From Buddleja alternifolia (taxonomy: Eukaryota; Streptophyta; Magnoliopsida; Lamiales; Scrophulariaceae): DNA of 64,000 nt. Below, piece by piece: positions 11,709 to 24,032 of the stretch. The translations under genes and the position numbers were made by a program. Below the pieces are notes generated by a model. That model was not told where the DNA came from and ran no database searches. It saw only the letters and a list, made by a program, of their open reading frames with translations. The first letter of the stretch is position 1. The number at the start of each line of letters is the position of its first letter. The DNA is taken from NCBI GenBank assembly GCA_019426215.1, contig CM033394.1:13722195-13786194 (forward strand). Reading direction: 5' to 3'.

Positions 11709-13355
11709 TGTTGGGAATTCTGGTATCATGCGCAGCGGAAAATAAAATATATCCGGATTCCCAAAAGTCAAGATCAATTTGTGCTTTTTCGGCGATTTTA
11801 ACATAAAATGAAGAACGCGAAAAACTTACCTTTTTCGAATTCTATTAATCCTCGCGAATCTTGAACGGTCTAAACATCCCGTTTCTAGATCATCACGCAG
11901 GAACAAACTTTTGGAAATCTTCATCATCATTTCCTGAGGCGGCTAGGCAAAGACAATATGAATTTTTCTGTCTGGCATTTTGGTGGTGGATTTCAGTATT
12001 TTGTTATTTGACTGAATGAATTAATTCTGTAGGACTTGTGTTAGAGGATTAAATAAATCCTCCAACTAAAGCCCACCAGTACACGCCTACAAGGTCTGTT
12101 AGCACCCCATGTGGGCTAAATTGACCCAATCAATTTAGTTCACTTAATTTAATTATATTACTTTTAATCGAATTAAATAAATATAAATTTAATTAATTTT
12201 CTAATTTAAATATTTAATTAACCAAGTTAATTAACTATTCAAATTAAATAATTTAATTTACCTTTGTTTCATCCAATTAAACAACCAATTCAATTAGTTC
12301 ATCCAATTAATTAATTCGTCCTACCTAGGACAAAATACCAAAATACCCTCCAAATACAAAACTTGATTTTCGGTCTATTCCTTTATAGCACGACTCTCTA
12401 GGTTCGTCTCGATTGGCAGTGAGGGGATACCAATAGATGTGGGTGACACCTAGCCGGCATCGTGGCCCCACATCGTAGCCCAACCAAGTATGAAATGACT
12501 ATGTCAGTATGAACCTCTAGATTATGAATACTGTATGAGTATAAGCCCTTCACTTACATATCCTGATCAAGTGAGAGTCATGGAATGTCAAACTCACAGG
12601 ACTCTATGCTATGCTAAGAATCATAGTAACATGAGATTACAGAACTACCCTCCGTGCCAAACACGAGTTAGTTCATGAGTTCTGGCTAGAGACTTTAATG
12701 TCATTTACTCATGATCGCATATGATACTTCTCGTTTACTTTCGAGACAATGAATTCCTTCTTGCTAATCAGTTAAGACTGCTACTTGCCCATCAAGCCGC
12801 ACTTTGAGGTTGACCCCACCAACGGGTGAATTAGATCTAACTACTCTAATGACAGACTTGACGTCACAAGTACATCTTCAACATGATTACTCAAGTCAAA
12901 GGCTCACGCATATTATCATAATTAGTAATCCAATCATTGACAGTCAATGAGTAGAAACCCATGTAATTGGATTACTACGAGCCGTGTTCGAATACATTAA
13001 TCACATCAATGTATCTATGACACAAACTCTCACTATCCCATAGTGTTTGACTGACACTCTTTATTAGAGCATGTGTCATACAAGTTCACACGAATCTCAA
13101 TGCCCAATTGAGATTCTCCGACTTGCAAACCATTTTAAGTGATCAAGTATCAAACCCTTCCAGTGCCCATCTCCTTAACTACTATAAGGAGTGCGAAGGT
13201 TTGCATGGACTAATTGTTCATTTAAGTCTTATATATGCCATTAAGACTTAAGCGAACAATATATTAAATGCATTTTAATTAGTTAAGGGTTGTGCAATAT
13301 AAACTAGTGCCTTATTCTCTAATTCCTCGTTGGCATCGAGGGCACTTTCCCAACA
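11709..13355 (-). repeat. 5' LTR of element A
   Basis: On the plus strand it starts TGTTGGGAATTCTGG and ends CTTTCCCAACA, so both ends carry the inverted TGTTGGGAA/TTCCCAACA termini. It is followed directly by TSD AATAT. Confidence 0.93.
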
Positions 13356-13360
13356 AATAT

Positions 13361-13613
13361 TTGTGCCAACTAGTGGATGAATATTTTGTCTTAGAAAATT
13401 GTGAAAAAAGAACTGTTTCTTTACAAAACATTTGAAGGGCTTTGTATTTTTCCCTATCTATTTGATGGATAAAGCCTCTCAAGGCACAACATTTTTTTAT
13501 TTTGGATTCCATGTGTATTTCTAATATTATAAGGTGTGATTGTAACTTCTACTAGTTTATATTTTTTTTGCCTGTAATGATAATTTTGTCTTTTCCGCAA
13601 AATAGGGATAATA
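13361..13613. other. Intergenic DNA
   Basis: Right flank of element A. The 66-aa minus-strand ORF starting here has no domain and no coding signature. Confidence 0.5.
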
Positions 13614-13875
13614 GGGACAATTACACTCACAACCCCTCAATAATGGGGTAATTACACAAACCTCCCCTCAATAATTGATAATTATAAACACACCCCCTCA
13701 TGTTAAAGATTTTTTACTCTTGCACCCCCTGTATGTGTAACAATTCTTACAATTCCACCCCCTGTAAATTTTACAAATAGACCCCCTGAGGGGTTGTGTT
13801 TGTAATTATCAATTAGTGAGGGGAGGTTTGTGATATTACCCCATTATTGAGGGGGTGCGAGTGTAATTATCCTCA
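13614..13875. mobile_element. Foldback MITE
   Basis: The left ~85 bases are nearly the reverse complement of the right ~85 bases. Both arms share AATTACACTC, CCCCTCAATAATGGGGTAAT and AACCTCCCCTCA-type blocks. The short centre holds C-rich phrases. No clean target duplication was found. The left tip seems to carry a small extra duplication (ATAGGGAC) absent from the right, so the left border is approximate. Confidence 0.75.
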
Positions 13876-14146
13876 CCAAAATAAAAGAAATTTGGAGTGC
13901 CAATTACAAAAGTTGGAATGTCTGTAACAACTCTCCCATATATATATATATATATGTATCAAAATGCATGAAACAATGCAATAGAACATAATTCTTTTTC
14001 TTATTGGTATATCTATAGTTTGGAAAAGACGAGTCATCTACAATAATGAAAATTTATTTTTAGCAAAGAATATCTAAATTGTGATGGGGAGATTGGAGTT
14101 GTGTAGGCAATTAGGGTTGTGGTCCTTTTACAGCTCAGAATATATA

Positions 14147-14177
<31 letters not shown>

Positions 14178-14361
14178 TAGCTAATTATTCTAACCGTGGA
14201 TGGCTGTTGTAAATAGTGTTTTGTGGTCGTCCTGACGTGTCAAGGTTGAATTGGTTGTTTCCATGTTTTTTGACCTCTTAGTTTCTTTTTTTAATTTGCT
14301 TTCGAGTGAAGCGGTGTCGTTTGGTCCACATGGGCTCAACTGAATTACGCTCAGAAGTGTG
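13876..14361. other. AT-rich intergenic DNA with TA microsatellites
   Basis: TA tracts lie at 13939-13955 and 14140-14178. No gene is visible. Confidence 0.6.
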
Positions 14362-14784
14362 TGTTGGATTTGTGCCCTCGATGCCAGCGAAGAATTAGAG
14401 AATAGGGAACTTGTTTATATTGTACAACCTATTATTAATATAAAGGCATTTGTGAGTTGTTCGTATAATTCTTAATGACATTTACAAGTCTTAAATAAAC
14501 AACTAGTTCATGTATATCAAGGTAGATCTTCCACTCCTTATAGTAGTTAAGGAGATAGGCACTGGAAGGATCTGGTACTTGATCACTTAAACGGTTCGCA
14601 AGTTGGAGAATCTCAATTGGGGATTGAGTTTGCGTGGACTTGTATGATACATGCTCTGAAAAGGAGTGCCAGTTGAACACTAGGGGATAGTGGGAGTTTG
14701 TGTAATAGATACATTAATTTTATTAGTGTATTCGAACACGGCTCGTAGCAATCCGATCACATGAATTTTTACTCAGTGACTATC
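14362..14784 (+). repeat. Truncated LTR of an element-A relative
   Basis: It starts TGTTGGATTTGTGCCCTCG and follows the reverse complement of the element A LTR for about 420 bp (shared CCTTATAGTAGTTAAGGAGA and ACACGGCTCGTAG blocks) at an estimated 80-85 % identity. It is therefore the beginning of a plus-strand LTR of the same family. It stops abruptly at the left edge of the chromovirus LTR. The remainder is not found on the far side. Confidence 0.85.
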
Positions 14785-15096
14785 TGTAACACCCTATATT
14801 CTCGGCTCCTAATTTCATAGAGACGACGGTAAGAATAATAATTTCCGTTAATTAGATTTTTGTAATTTATTCAATTTTCGCGATTCGTGCTCGACCCTAA
14901 ATTACTCTTTGGTCGTATAACTAATTTTATGCTCTAACTATATGTAAAATAGGCTAGTAGTATTTACACATCATTGTAGAATAGTTGATGCATCATGTCA
15001 TTTAAGGCATATATATATAGATTCACATTTATCAATTATATGTTGCTAATATTTGAAAATATCCATATCTACATATATAGATATACAAACTCAGAA

Positions 15097-15145
15097 ACAC
15101 ATGCATATATATATATATATACATGTGTGTGTATATATATATATG
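15097..15145. repeat. TA/TG microsatellite in LTR
   Basis: Mixed (AT)n and (TG)n tract. The corresponding tract in the 3' LTR (36840-36890) has a different repeat make-up. Confidence 0.85.
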
Positions 15146-16730
15146 TATATCCACACCTGCACAAAGAATGAGAGGGTGATTAATTGGTGGCACATTAAAG
15201 TAGTTACACCTCATGCTAGCCTTAAACGTGCCACCATGGGCTTCATCCATAGTTAGTCTTCTCTATCCTTTCACCATCTTCTTCATGCACACACTCGTTC
15301 CACCGCCTGGAGTTCAAGCCTCTCCATAGTTCTCTCTCAAAAAAAAAAAAAAAAAAAGGAAAAAAAGTACAAGAGCTTGAAAGGAAGAAGAAACAAGGAA
15401 ATTCCAAGAATAGTTAGAAAACATCATCTTTTTATTTCTCTTAAGGTATATCATAATTAATTATGTTTTTTTGGTGTGTATATGTTGTAGATTAAATGTA
15501 ATTCAAGCTGTATATGACCTGAATTGAAAGTAGTTAGAGATACATGCCCACATATATGTGTAGTTGGTAACTTGAATTGTGTGACAGTCAGTTTCTGAAA
15601 ATATATTTTCTACTTCCTATGTTTAAATTTGTCATCGAATGATTAAACGTGTGAATTTAATTCTATAAAAAATTGTATACAACCTTTACTGTGTCTGGAG
15701 ACCTCTGTAAAAATTTTATGAAAAATGAAGTTGTGAAACATTTTATAAAATGTTCTCAATCCAACTGCTCGTGGATTTCTCACAAATTGGAGAGGCCAGT
15801 TTTGGGTTGTTTAATGAAACCCTAAATTTAAATTTGTATACATATTAGTGTTGAGATGTCTGTCTAAAAATTTGAGAATTTTGGAGTTCTTTGGAATTTT
15901 CTAAAAAAATCGTTGAACAGAACTGCCAGGCTGTTCGACAGAATTGAAAATTGTTACTATTTTGAGGATATTTCGTTAACCTGGAAATTTTAGTTTACTC
16001 TAAATTGTTTACAGTAAATGTATACATATGTTATAGAGATGTCATACAAGTTTCGGAATTTTTCAGTAAACAGGGGAGTTTATAAAAATATTTAAATATA
16101 TGGTGCTTGTTCTGAAAAATCTGTCGGGACAGTCCTATTTCGCTGATTGAATCTCCAAATTGAAAAGGAAGTTAAATCTGAAAAAATTATGTAAATTTTT
16201 TCAACATCCTTTCTGATATCCTGAAAAATTTGAGAAAAAAAATTCCATTTCGAGAATGGTTTAAAAATTGTTACAGTTATACTGCGCAAGTAAGGGGACT
16301 TGTTTGAGCTTAATTGCCTATATGTTTAGATACTACTAAGTACAAAATAACTTCTTGTATATAGTTAGCTTATGAAGTGTATTGTGTTGTGAAAATAATG
16401 GTATTTTTGGATCACAGGATATTTTCGTGATTCCGAGGCTCGAGGCAACGACACCGGTTTTTTTTCTATAGTGAGGGTTTCTCTTGTTCTTTCAATTTGA
16501 ACTTGCTTACCACTTTCGTTTTTCTATCTAATAATCCTAGTCAGTTGTGATCTTGTAAGTTTTGTTGGTCTGAACCCTTAAATTCGTCTAAGGTAAGTGT
16601 CCAACCATGTCTCGATGTTTGGTAGTGTTTTGTTTCCGCTGTGTCTTGTTCGATTATGAATCACTGCACCAGTCCTATTAGGAAATTTGTTAAAACCATT
16701 ATATTTCTTGACTCTACTCCGTCGGCTAAG

Positions 16731-16978
16731 GGAGCTAACTGCTATGTGGGGCAAAGTGCTACGCACGTGGGAGCCACCTCTTGAGGCTTCGGCGCAAAGT
16801 GCTACACGACGGGAGCCATCTCTTGAGCCCGCAAGAGCCACCGCTAGAATCCCAATGTCCGGCATCCATTTGCTATGTGTCATTTTCTTGATGTAAAGAT
16901 AGGGTGAAGGGAGATAAGTGCTATACGGGGCAAAGTACTACGCGACGGCGGGAGCCACCTCTAGAGTCCCGACACCTA
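16731..16978 (+). repeat. Degenerate GC-rich repeats inside the LTR
   Basis: The phrase GCAAAGTGCTACGC followed by GGGAGCCACCTCTTGAG occurs at about 16751-16784, 16794-16827 and 16930-16965. The first and third copies are preceded by GGGAG.TAA.TGCTAT. Such a block in the downstream part of the LTR may be regulatory or part of the transcribed R region. I cannot tell which. Confidence 0.7.
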
Positions 16979-17629
16979 GAAATCATATAGTATGTCTTCA
17001 AAGGTGTGAAGTCTCCTGCTGGTATGGGATAGTGGGGAGACGGATCACAATCGTTTTGGATTGATCCTAAAGTACATGCTTTATTTGCTTTCGTTCTAAC
17101 TTCGTTCGGTACTTAATTACTTTGCCTTGTGACATCTTGTTTGATTCTTTTGCTTGCCATTGTATATGCTCCTATTCGAAATTGTTTTTTGCTACAAATT
17201 CTCTCTCTCATGATAAGGTAAAGCAAGCTACTAGCCTACCTCACTGGGTCGTTTGGACTCACCCCTATTTCTTTCTAACTTTTCAGAAGAGCTCGGTATA
17301 GCAGGATCGGAGGGGGAAAATCCTGGCTAAGGAAGTTTGAGAGTCTTTAGAGTTCGAGAGTCAGATGTAGCTATGTGTGGATAGCTTGTACATATAGTTG
17401 TCTAGTTTTGTTTGTTCGTGGTTTTGAGTTGCATCTGAACTCTTATATGTACATGTGATATTATGTTGTAATATATGTGTGTGCCTTGGTTTTGGGTTGT
17501 GTGGCTTGAAAGTGTTTGTTTAGTTCACGCTTAGCATTAGCTCATGATGAGATCATCTCTTGGATTGAGCTAGCGTTGCGTTGTGGCGGGCTTCGGCTCC
17601 CCTCCCTGGCCGGAAGTTGCCACAGTTGG

Positions 17630-17645
17630 TGGTATCAGAGCCCGG
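17630..17645 (+). promoter_or_regulatory. Primer-binding site of the chromovirus (tRNA-iMet)
   Basis: TGGTATCAGAGCCCGG, complementary to the 3' end of initiator Met tRNA, lies a few bases after the LTR end. Confidence 0.92.
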
Positions 17646-17826
17646 TTGCTACATTTTGTAGCGTAAAGCTGGATGGCCAGAAATGATAGTTTAAAAGAGG
17701 TAATAGGGGACGTTAGGAAGACATCACGTATGTTCTTGAATGGCAGAATTTTAAATGTGTTATGCATGTATTTGTTTGCCTTGGTTTTGAGGTAATTTTG
17801 ACTAATGTGGTAGTATTTCCTTCCAG

Positions 17827-18543
17827 ATGGCGCAGGGTAACAAAGATGTAGATGGGCATGCAAATGGGCACATAGGTAATGGGTTAGTAGAGGGGCTACT
17901 GATTTTACAGACAGATCCAGCTAGAATTTGGACCCATGGTATGGCACTAGTCCGACATTATTCCAATTTGGTAGTCCACACTTTATGAGATGATCGTGCT
18001 CGAATTATGCCAGAGCGCGATCAGCTACGTCGCGCAAGTGAAGAACATGTCCTTTCCATTTTGGACCATCAGTCTAGGCATGCAGATCAAGAAAACATCA
18101 TAGAAGAACACAAGCTACAAATAACAGAGTTACAAAGTCGAGTGGCAGACCATCTTTCCACGATTAGACGTCTAGAGGAGAGAATAGCTGCGTAGAAATA
18201 AGAGATTACAGGTATACGTAGTGAAGGTAGGAGATTGGAGAGAGACATGGACTGCATGAATCGTTTCTATATTGAACATCTTCAAGAGATTCAGAGTAGC
18301 TCATGCTCAACAGCTAGGAGGGCTAGTAGAGCTATAGCCCGTGGTCGTGCTTTGACCATACCTGTGTTAGGACGTGAGCATGTGGAGCTTATAGTTTCGG
18401 GATCTAGTCGATTGGCGGATGGTGATGAGGGTACATCTGGAGGCAGAGCAGTAGAGAATGGCCCCGATGATAAGGATTTCGAGAAAGAGGACTCTGAGGA
18501 GGAGGATCCCGAGGAAGGCTCTGGAGGAAAGGAGAGTGAGTGA
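17827..18543 (+). pseudogene. Extra coiled-coil ORF upstream of gag
   Basis: A 239-codon frame starts at ATG 17827 (MAQGNKDVDG) and ends at 18543. It has two in-frame stops, TGA at 17986 and TAG at 18193, each one C-to-T step from CGA or CAG. The middle (about residues 60-150) is rich in E, Q, R and L with heptad-like spacing (ELQSRVADHLSTIRRLEERI), suggesting a coiled coil. The C-terminus is strongly acidic (EEEDPEEGSGGKE). No known domain is recognised. It precedes gag, from which it is separated by about 330 bases. It could be a lineage-specific accessory protein or an N-terminal Gag part split off by decay. Confidence 0.6.
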
Positions 18544-18876
18544 TAGATGCTCTATTCGGTCTTTATAGTTTCGTGGGGTGTGAGGGTTGTTGGTTGTGGT
18601 AGATAGTATTATATGATTATTATGTGTTTTGTTTGTATATAATTGGATGTTATCTGTTTGCTTGTTTATAAGTTTCTATATCTGTGTTTTGATAGTGTAT
18701 ATGATGTCATATGTGGTAAGGTGTTGTGGATATGTTAGTGTAAATAGACCAGTGGTGGTATAAACATTGTTTATTTGGTTTTAGGGAATAACCTAATATT
18801 TGGGTCTAATATTTTACATAAGATAGTTAAGTTGCAGGTATAGCGCCCGTTATTCACAGTTTCTCTACATATATAG

Positions 18877-20040
18877 ATGGCACCTCCTAGGAATACATGA
18901 TCGAGAGCTCGTCAGGAAGCACAACCTATTGATGATCGTGAAAGTCAACGATCTCCTGATAGTATTTCAAGCCATTTGGGACCCGTAGCACCGCGTGTGG
19001 CCCAACCAGGTGAAGACATGAGGCCGATGTTTCAAATGTGGCAGCAATTCATGCAATTCTGCCAGCAATAACAAAAACCACCTCGAGAAGATCATAATAC
19101 TTGGGGAAAAAACACCTGCTGATGAAGATAGGGCCTCTGATAGGTTCATAGGACTCAGGCCACCAAAGTTTGCTGGTGAACCAGATGATCTAAAGGCCAA
19201 GGTCTGGATGGAAGAAATTTAAAAGATTTTTGGAATACTGAATTACTTGGATCACTAAAAGATCTCCTATGCGACATATCAGTTTGAAGGCTCTGCGTCG
19301 CATTGGTGGCGAACGGTAGAACACCGTTGGACCATGAAAGGGACACCACGAACTTGGGAGAACTTTGTGAAAGAATTTGATAGAAGATTCTTTCCTCAGG
19401 TCAAGAAAGATCAAAGAGAACGGGAATTCATGGATTTAGTTCAAGGATCCATGACAATTTCCCAATATGAGGCCGCTTTTAATCGATTGATCAAGTATGC
19501 TCCTCATTATCTAAATGACGAAGAGAGAAAAGTGAAATTTTTTGCTGGAGGATTGAGGTACGGTATACGCTGGGCCACATTGTTTGCAGATCCAGTTAGC
19601 TATGTTCGGACAGTTGAACGGGCTATGCAGGTTGAAGCGGGCTTTCAAGAATTGGACGGAACGAAAGGGAATAGCAAACCAGTCCGACCTGCCACATCTC
19701 ATTGGTCACAAGGACCACAATAGAAGAAGGGCCTAAGTACTTTTAAGGGTAATGCAGGGAGTTCTTCCCGTTACCCAACTCCATATCAAACAAATGTGGG
19801 AAAATCCTATAATCCATTGTCCAGGGTGGAGTGTGAATTTTATGGCAGAACTGGACATGGTGAATCTAATTGTTGGCTCAAAGAAGGGAAATTTTTTCGA
19901 TGTGGCAGCACTCAACATTTTATGAAAAACTGTCCTATGAACACTGAGGTACTAGTGAGAGCACCACTTCCTAAAGCACCACCCACTCCTAATAACGGGG
20001 CGAATGGAGCTAGCCAAAAAGCAGCATCACAACAGAATAA
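18877..20040 (+). pseudogene. Chromovirus gag remnant
   Basis: ATG 18877 (MAPPRN) opens a frame with early TGA and TAA stops (from CGA and CAA by C-to-T) and at least one frameshift near 19070-19270. The Gag core is clear at 19334-19723 (TPRTWENFVKEFDRRFFP, then MTISQYEAAFNRLIKYAP), followed by a stop. From 19796 the nucleocapsid part follows. Its knuckles read [14 protein letters not shown] and [15 protein letters not shown], so each has lost one zinc-binding Cys (to Y and F). Function in the family is particle assembly and RNA binding. This copy cannot be functional. Confidence 0.85.
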
Positions 20041-22287
20041 CAAACCAAGAGTGTGTGCCAGGGCCTATGCCATTGAAGGAGAAGAAGCACCAGATCCTTC
20101 AGCAGTGGTGGAAGGTAATATTCACCTCTCTGGAAAAGTAGGTAAAGTATTATTTGACCCTGGTGCCACGCATTCATTTGTGTCTTCATTATTTATGCAT
20201 GATCTTACCTTGTCAGTAAGTAAATTGCCTTATTTATTTGAAGTAGGTACGCCTATGGGCATGAGTACTACCGCCGATTTATTGTTTAAACAATGTGAGA
20301 TTAGGATTGGTGAACAAGTCTTCCCGGCAAACTTAATTCAAATGCCAATTCAAGGGTACGATGTAATCTTGGGTATGGACTGGTTGTATCACCATAATGC
20401 ATACCTAGATTGTAGATCTAAGACCATTAAGTTGGGAAAGGGTGAGCATAAAACTATTGCCAAGCATACCCCTTACCTAGTTTCGGCGATGCCCGGGAAG
20501 AAGCTTTTAAGGCAGGGTGGTCAAGGATTCTTGGCTTACTTAACAAATAAGCCTAAGGACAAGGTTAAGTTGGAAGAAGTCCCAGTGGTAAATGAATACC
20601 CAGAAGTATTCCCAGAGAAATTAGATTTCTTTCCACCAGATCGGGACATAGAATTTGTCATTGAAACAGTGTCGAATGTTGTACCAATATCCAAGATTCC
20701 ATATCGTATGGCACCTATAGAATTGGTTGAGTTGAAGACCCAACTACAGGAACTGTTAGATCTTGGATTCATTCGACCAAGTAGTTCACCATGGGGAGTC
20801 CCCGTATGGTTTGTTAAGAAGAAAGATGGTACACTAAGAATGTGTATCGACTATCGAGGGTTAAATAATGTCACCATCAAGAATAAATATCCGCTACCCC
20901 ATATTGAGGAATTGTTCGACCAACTTCAAGGAGCAAGAGTATTTTCAAAACTCGATTTAAGACAAGGGTACTACCAACTTTAGGTCAGAGAGTCGGATAT
21001 TACCAAAACGGCATTGAATTCAAGGTATGGACATTATGAGTTTGTAGTAATGCCTTTTGGACTAACTAATGCTCCAGCGGCGTTCATGGACCTAATGCAT
21101 CGAGTATTCCGACCTCACTTGGACAAGTTTGTAGTAATTTTTATTGATGATATTTTGATTTACTCAGAATCTAAGGAAAAGCACGAACATCATCTGAGAT
21201 TTGTCTTGAAAACACTTCGAGATCAGAAGTTTTATGCCAAATTTAGTAAGTGCGAATTTTGGCTCAACGAGGTAGCTTTCCTCGGTCATGTGGTATCTGA
21301 AAGAGGATTGCAGGTAGATCACACAAAAATAGAGGCCATAGTAAATTGAAAAAGGCCAGAAAGCATAAAAGAAATCAGAAGTTTCTTGGGATTAGCAGGG
21401 TATTATAGGAAATTTGTCAAGGATTTCTCAAAGATCGCTACTCCACTGACTCGAATCACGCAGAAAGAAGTCCCCTTCAGATGGGAAAATTCATGTGAAA
21501 AGGGATTTGAGGAATTAAAGAAGTGGTTAACCACAACACCTGTTCTAACATTACCTAAGCGAGTGGAAAATTTTACGGTGTATACTGACGCATCAAAGGA
21601 AGGACTAGGATGTGTGTTGACGCAAAACGGGAAGGTAATTGCATATGCTTCTAGGAAGCTTAAACCATATGAACAGAACTACCCAACTCATGATTTGGAA
21701 TTGGTAGCGATTGTATTCGCAATAGCTAAGTGGATACATTACCTCTATGGTACCACTTTTGAAATCCTCACTGACCATCAAAGTTTGAAATATCTCTTTA
21801 CTAAAAAAGAATTGAATATGAGACAAAGAAAGTGGATGGAGTTCCTTAATGATTATGACTGTCAAATCTCCTACCATCCGGGTAAGGCTAATATAGTGGC
21901 CGACTCTTTAAGTAGGAAAGCAGAGTTGGCTCAAATTAAAGTCAAGTTCGGGGAAGAGGTAAGGCCCTATTTATTCCAGATAACATCTCATATCATAGTT
22001 GCTGGGCTATTCATCAGACCAGAGTGGCATCAAAGGATCAAAGATGCACAAGAAAAAGACGAGGAGATTCAGAAGTACATGTAGACAATGAGAAACAAAC
22101 CAGATTCAAACTTTAACATTAATGAAGAAGGAATATTTAAATTTGCAAAAAGAGTTTATATTCCTGAGCAGCTGCGACAAGAAGTGTTAAAGGAAGTACA
22201 CAAAACTAAGCTAACTGTCCACCCAGGGGGCACAAAGATGTACAATGACATGAAGAAACAATTTTGGTGGAATGGGATGAAATCAGA
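20041..22287 (+). pseudogene. Chromovirus pol: protease, RT, RNase H, start of integrase
   Basis: Protease is recognised at about 20100-20440 with [12 protein letters not shown]. The catalytic DSG/DTG is DPG here. RT follows (PYRMAP at 20698, [17 protein letters not shown] at 20818, FIDDILIYS at 21142, the active-site aspartates intact). RNase H spans about 21570-21920 ([10 protein letters not shown], ending ADSLSRK). The integrase zinc finger begins after 22140 (TVHPGGTKMYNDMKKQFWW) and is cut at 22287 by the Athila insertion. In-frame stops lie at 20981 (TAG), 21347 (TGA where the family has Trp) and 22082 (TAG). Apart from these the three long frames are collinear. Confidence 0.9.
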
Positions 22288-24015
22288 TGACACGCTAAAA
22301 GCTAACGTGCTATGATAGCAAGTGCACTAGACGTGTGTAGTAATAAGTGGACAAAAAGTCCGGGTTGTCGAACCACAAGGACTTGAATTCTAGTTAATGA
22401 TTTTCGATAAAAGAAAAGACAATTAAAGTAAAGTGCAAGAAAAAGATTAAACAAACGAAGAACTAAAGAGAAACGTACTATAGATTAAATCTCACGTATG
22501 ATAAAATGACTAAGGCACATGCTACAACCGAATCTACTCGTCAATATATATGAGCTACTCCTCGAATTATTAGACTCCTATTGCTTTGGTGGAAATTCCT
22601 TAGATAATTATTACCCGATGTCTCGGCACATAATAATCCTATAATTAATTGATGGTTCTCTAAATATGTCTATCCGAGAATCTAATCAATAACCACGCAT
22701 TAACGTTCTAGAGTTTCCCCGGATAAATCCGGCTAACCGCACCCGGAAATCTTTACCTATTTCTAGGGGCAATTCCACATTAGTTTCAGATGATGAGTTG
22801 ATTCCATTGAACCCTAATCTATCTTCTCTCGAATGACTAGACTAGGCAAAATAGCAAGCATATGGTGATCAAGCACATGATTGTGATAAAAGCTCAAAAT
22901 CAACACACAAAGCAATATGAGAATTAATACGAAAATTCACTTCACATATATTGATTCATAAATTGGCCTTCACATGGCCTTAGTTCTACTATATTAGCTC
23001 ATAACCATCAACATAGAAGAATTCAACATATTCATATACATAAGTGTAAACACATAAATGCTATAAACAATGAACAAACTCCCTCAAAGGTTGAATGGTG
23101 ATGGATCCTCGAGTGGAGCTTCAATCCTTAGCTCCTATCTCTTTCTTCCCCTCCAAAATGATGAAGAATGGTGATGAATGATGATGAGTTCAAGAGTAAT
23201 GGCCAGCTGCCTCCTCTCCCTCTTCTCCTCGGTCCCAAGTGAAGAAAATGCCTTAAGAAGACCAGAAATTCTGGGCTCCCTAGTGTGTGTCTCCCCTAGT
23301 GTGTTCTCCACTACTCTAAAGTGAGTAGTATAAAATTCCATAAAGTAGATCTACTAAGAAACATACTTATGACATCCCCTCCATACATGTGATGACCTCT
23401 TGGCTTTAAATGTTCCATTCCCCCATCAAATGATGATCTTTTGGCTGAAAGGAATCAAAACTCGGGTGTGGTCACGCCTAGGCGTGGGCATTACGGCGCT
23501 TGGGCACCGCTGACAGAATGCTGAAATTAAATGCAATGTGTCCTGCGCAGCAATCGTATTTCATTCATAACTTTCTCCACGAAACTCCAATTTGGATGAT
23601 TCAAGTCGTCATTTGAAGCTAATACATAGTTCTACAACATTGTAGAAGGGAACTTCATCCAATTCGGTCTCTAAACATACGGAAATAGCGCTCGAACGTG
23701 GAAAGTGGTGCAGATACGGCGCCCGGGCGTGGACAGGATGGCGCCTAGGCGTGGTAAGCAGAATGTTGACGTTATTTGCATCTTGTCCGTCGCCTGGGCG
23801 TGGGTGGAAAGGCGCTTGGGCATAGGGGTGCGTAGCAATTTGGCCTAAACTTGTTTTATACGTCGTTTTTCATCCCGTTCTTTGATTGTATCCATTTAAG
23901 ACCTGAAATCACTTAATGCACGAATTAAACGCACATGTGGCAAGAATCAAGCGATAAATGAACCTAAAACATAAACGCAAAGGGGCTTAAAAACACGTAA
24001 AAATGCCTCTGATCA
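22288..24015 (-). repeat. 3' LTR of the Athila element
   Basis: On the plus strand it runs from TGACACGCTAAAAGC to GCCTCTGATCA, i.e. TGATCAGAGG to CGTGTCA in the element's sense. Several GCGCCTAGGCG-type palindromes occur at about 23470-23830. The 68-aa ORF at 23135-23341 is duplicated in the other LTR and has no domain. Confidence 0.95.
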
Positions 24016-24029
24016 ACACCCCCAAACTT
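24016..24029 (-). promoter_or_regulatory. Polypurine tract of the Athila element
   Basis: On the minus strand AAGTTTGGGGGTGT directly precedes LTR start TGATCAGAGG. Confidence 0.9.
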
Positions 24030-24032
24030 ATC

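Larger units (their letters stand above)
4265..13355 (-). mobile_element. Ty1-copia retrotransposon, element A
   Basis: Two direct LTRs of about 1.64 kb (4265-5904 and 11709-13355) enclose 5.8 kb. The 5-bp target duplication AATAT is at 4260-4264 and again at 13356-13360. Orientation is minus: a site matching tRNA-iMet (TGGTATCAG type) abuts the right LTR on the minus strand, and a purine tract abuts the left LTR. Remnants of integrase, reverse transcriptase and RNase H in the copia order lie on the minus strand between about 8.2 and 5.95 kb, all full of stops. The LTR copies differ at many sites, so the insertion is old. A leader of roughly 2.8 kb between the PBS and the coding remnants is unusually long. 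Confidence 0.93.
14785..17623 (+). repeat. 5' LTR of the chromovirus
   Basis: It starts TGTAACACCCTATATTCTCG. The end is placed at GTTGCCACA, a few bases before the PBS, and is uncertain by about six bases because the 3' copy is truncated. Inside are TA/TG microsatellites (15097-15145), an A run (15338-15357) and a GC-rich repeated block (16731-16978). Confidence 0.85.

Noticed and set aside
15032..15256. ORFs over the TA/TG repeat in the chromovirus LTR (and the copy at 36769-37026)
   Set aside because: They consist mainly of translated microsatellite and recur only because the LTR is duplicated.
23135..23341. 68-aa ORF present in both Athila LTRs
   Set aside because: It is duplicated with the LTR and has no domain. 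It could be a leader peptide, but nothing supports that.
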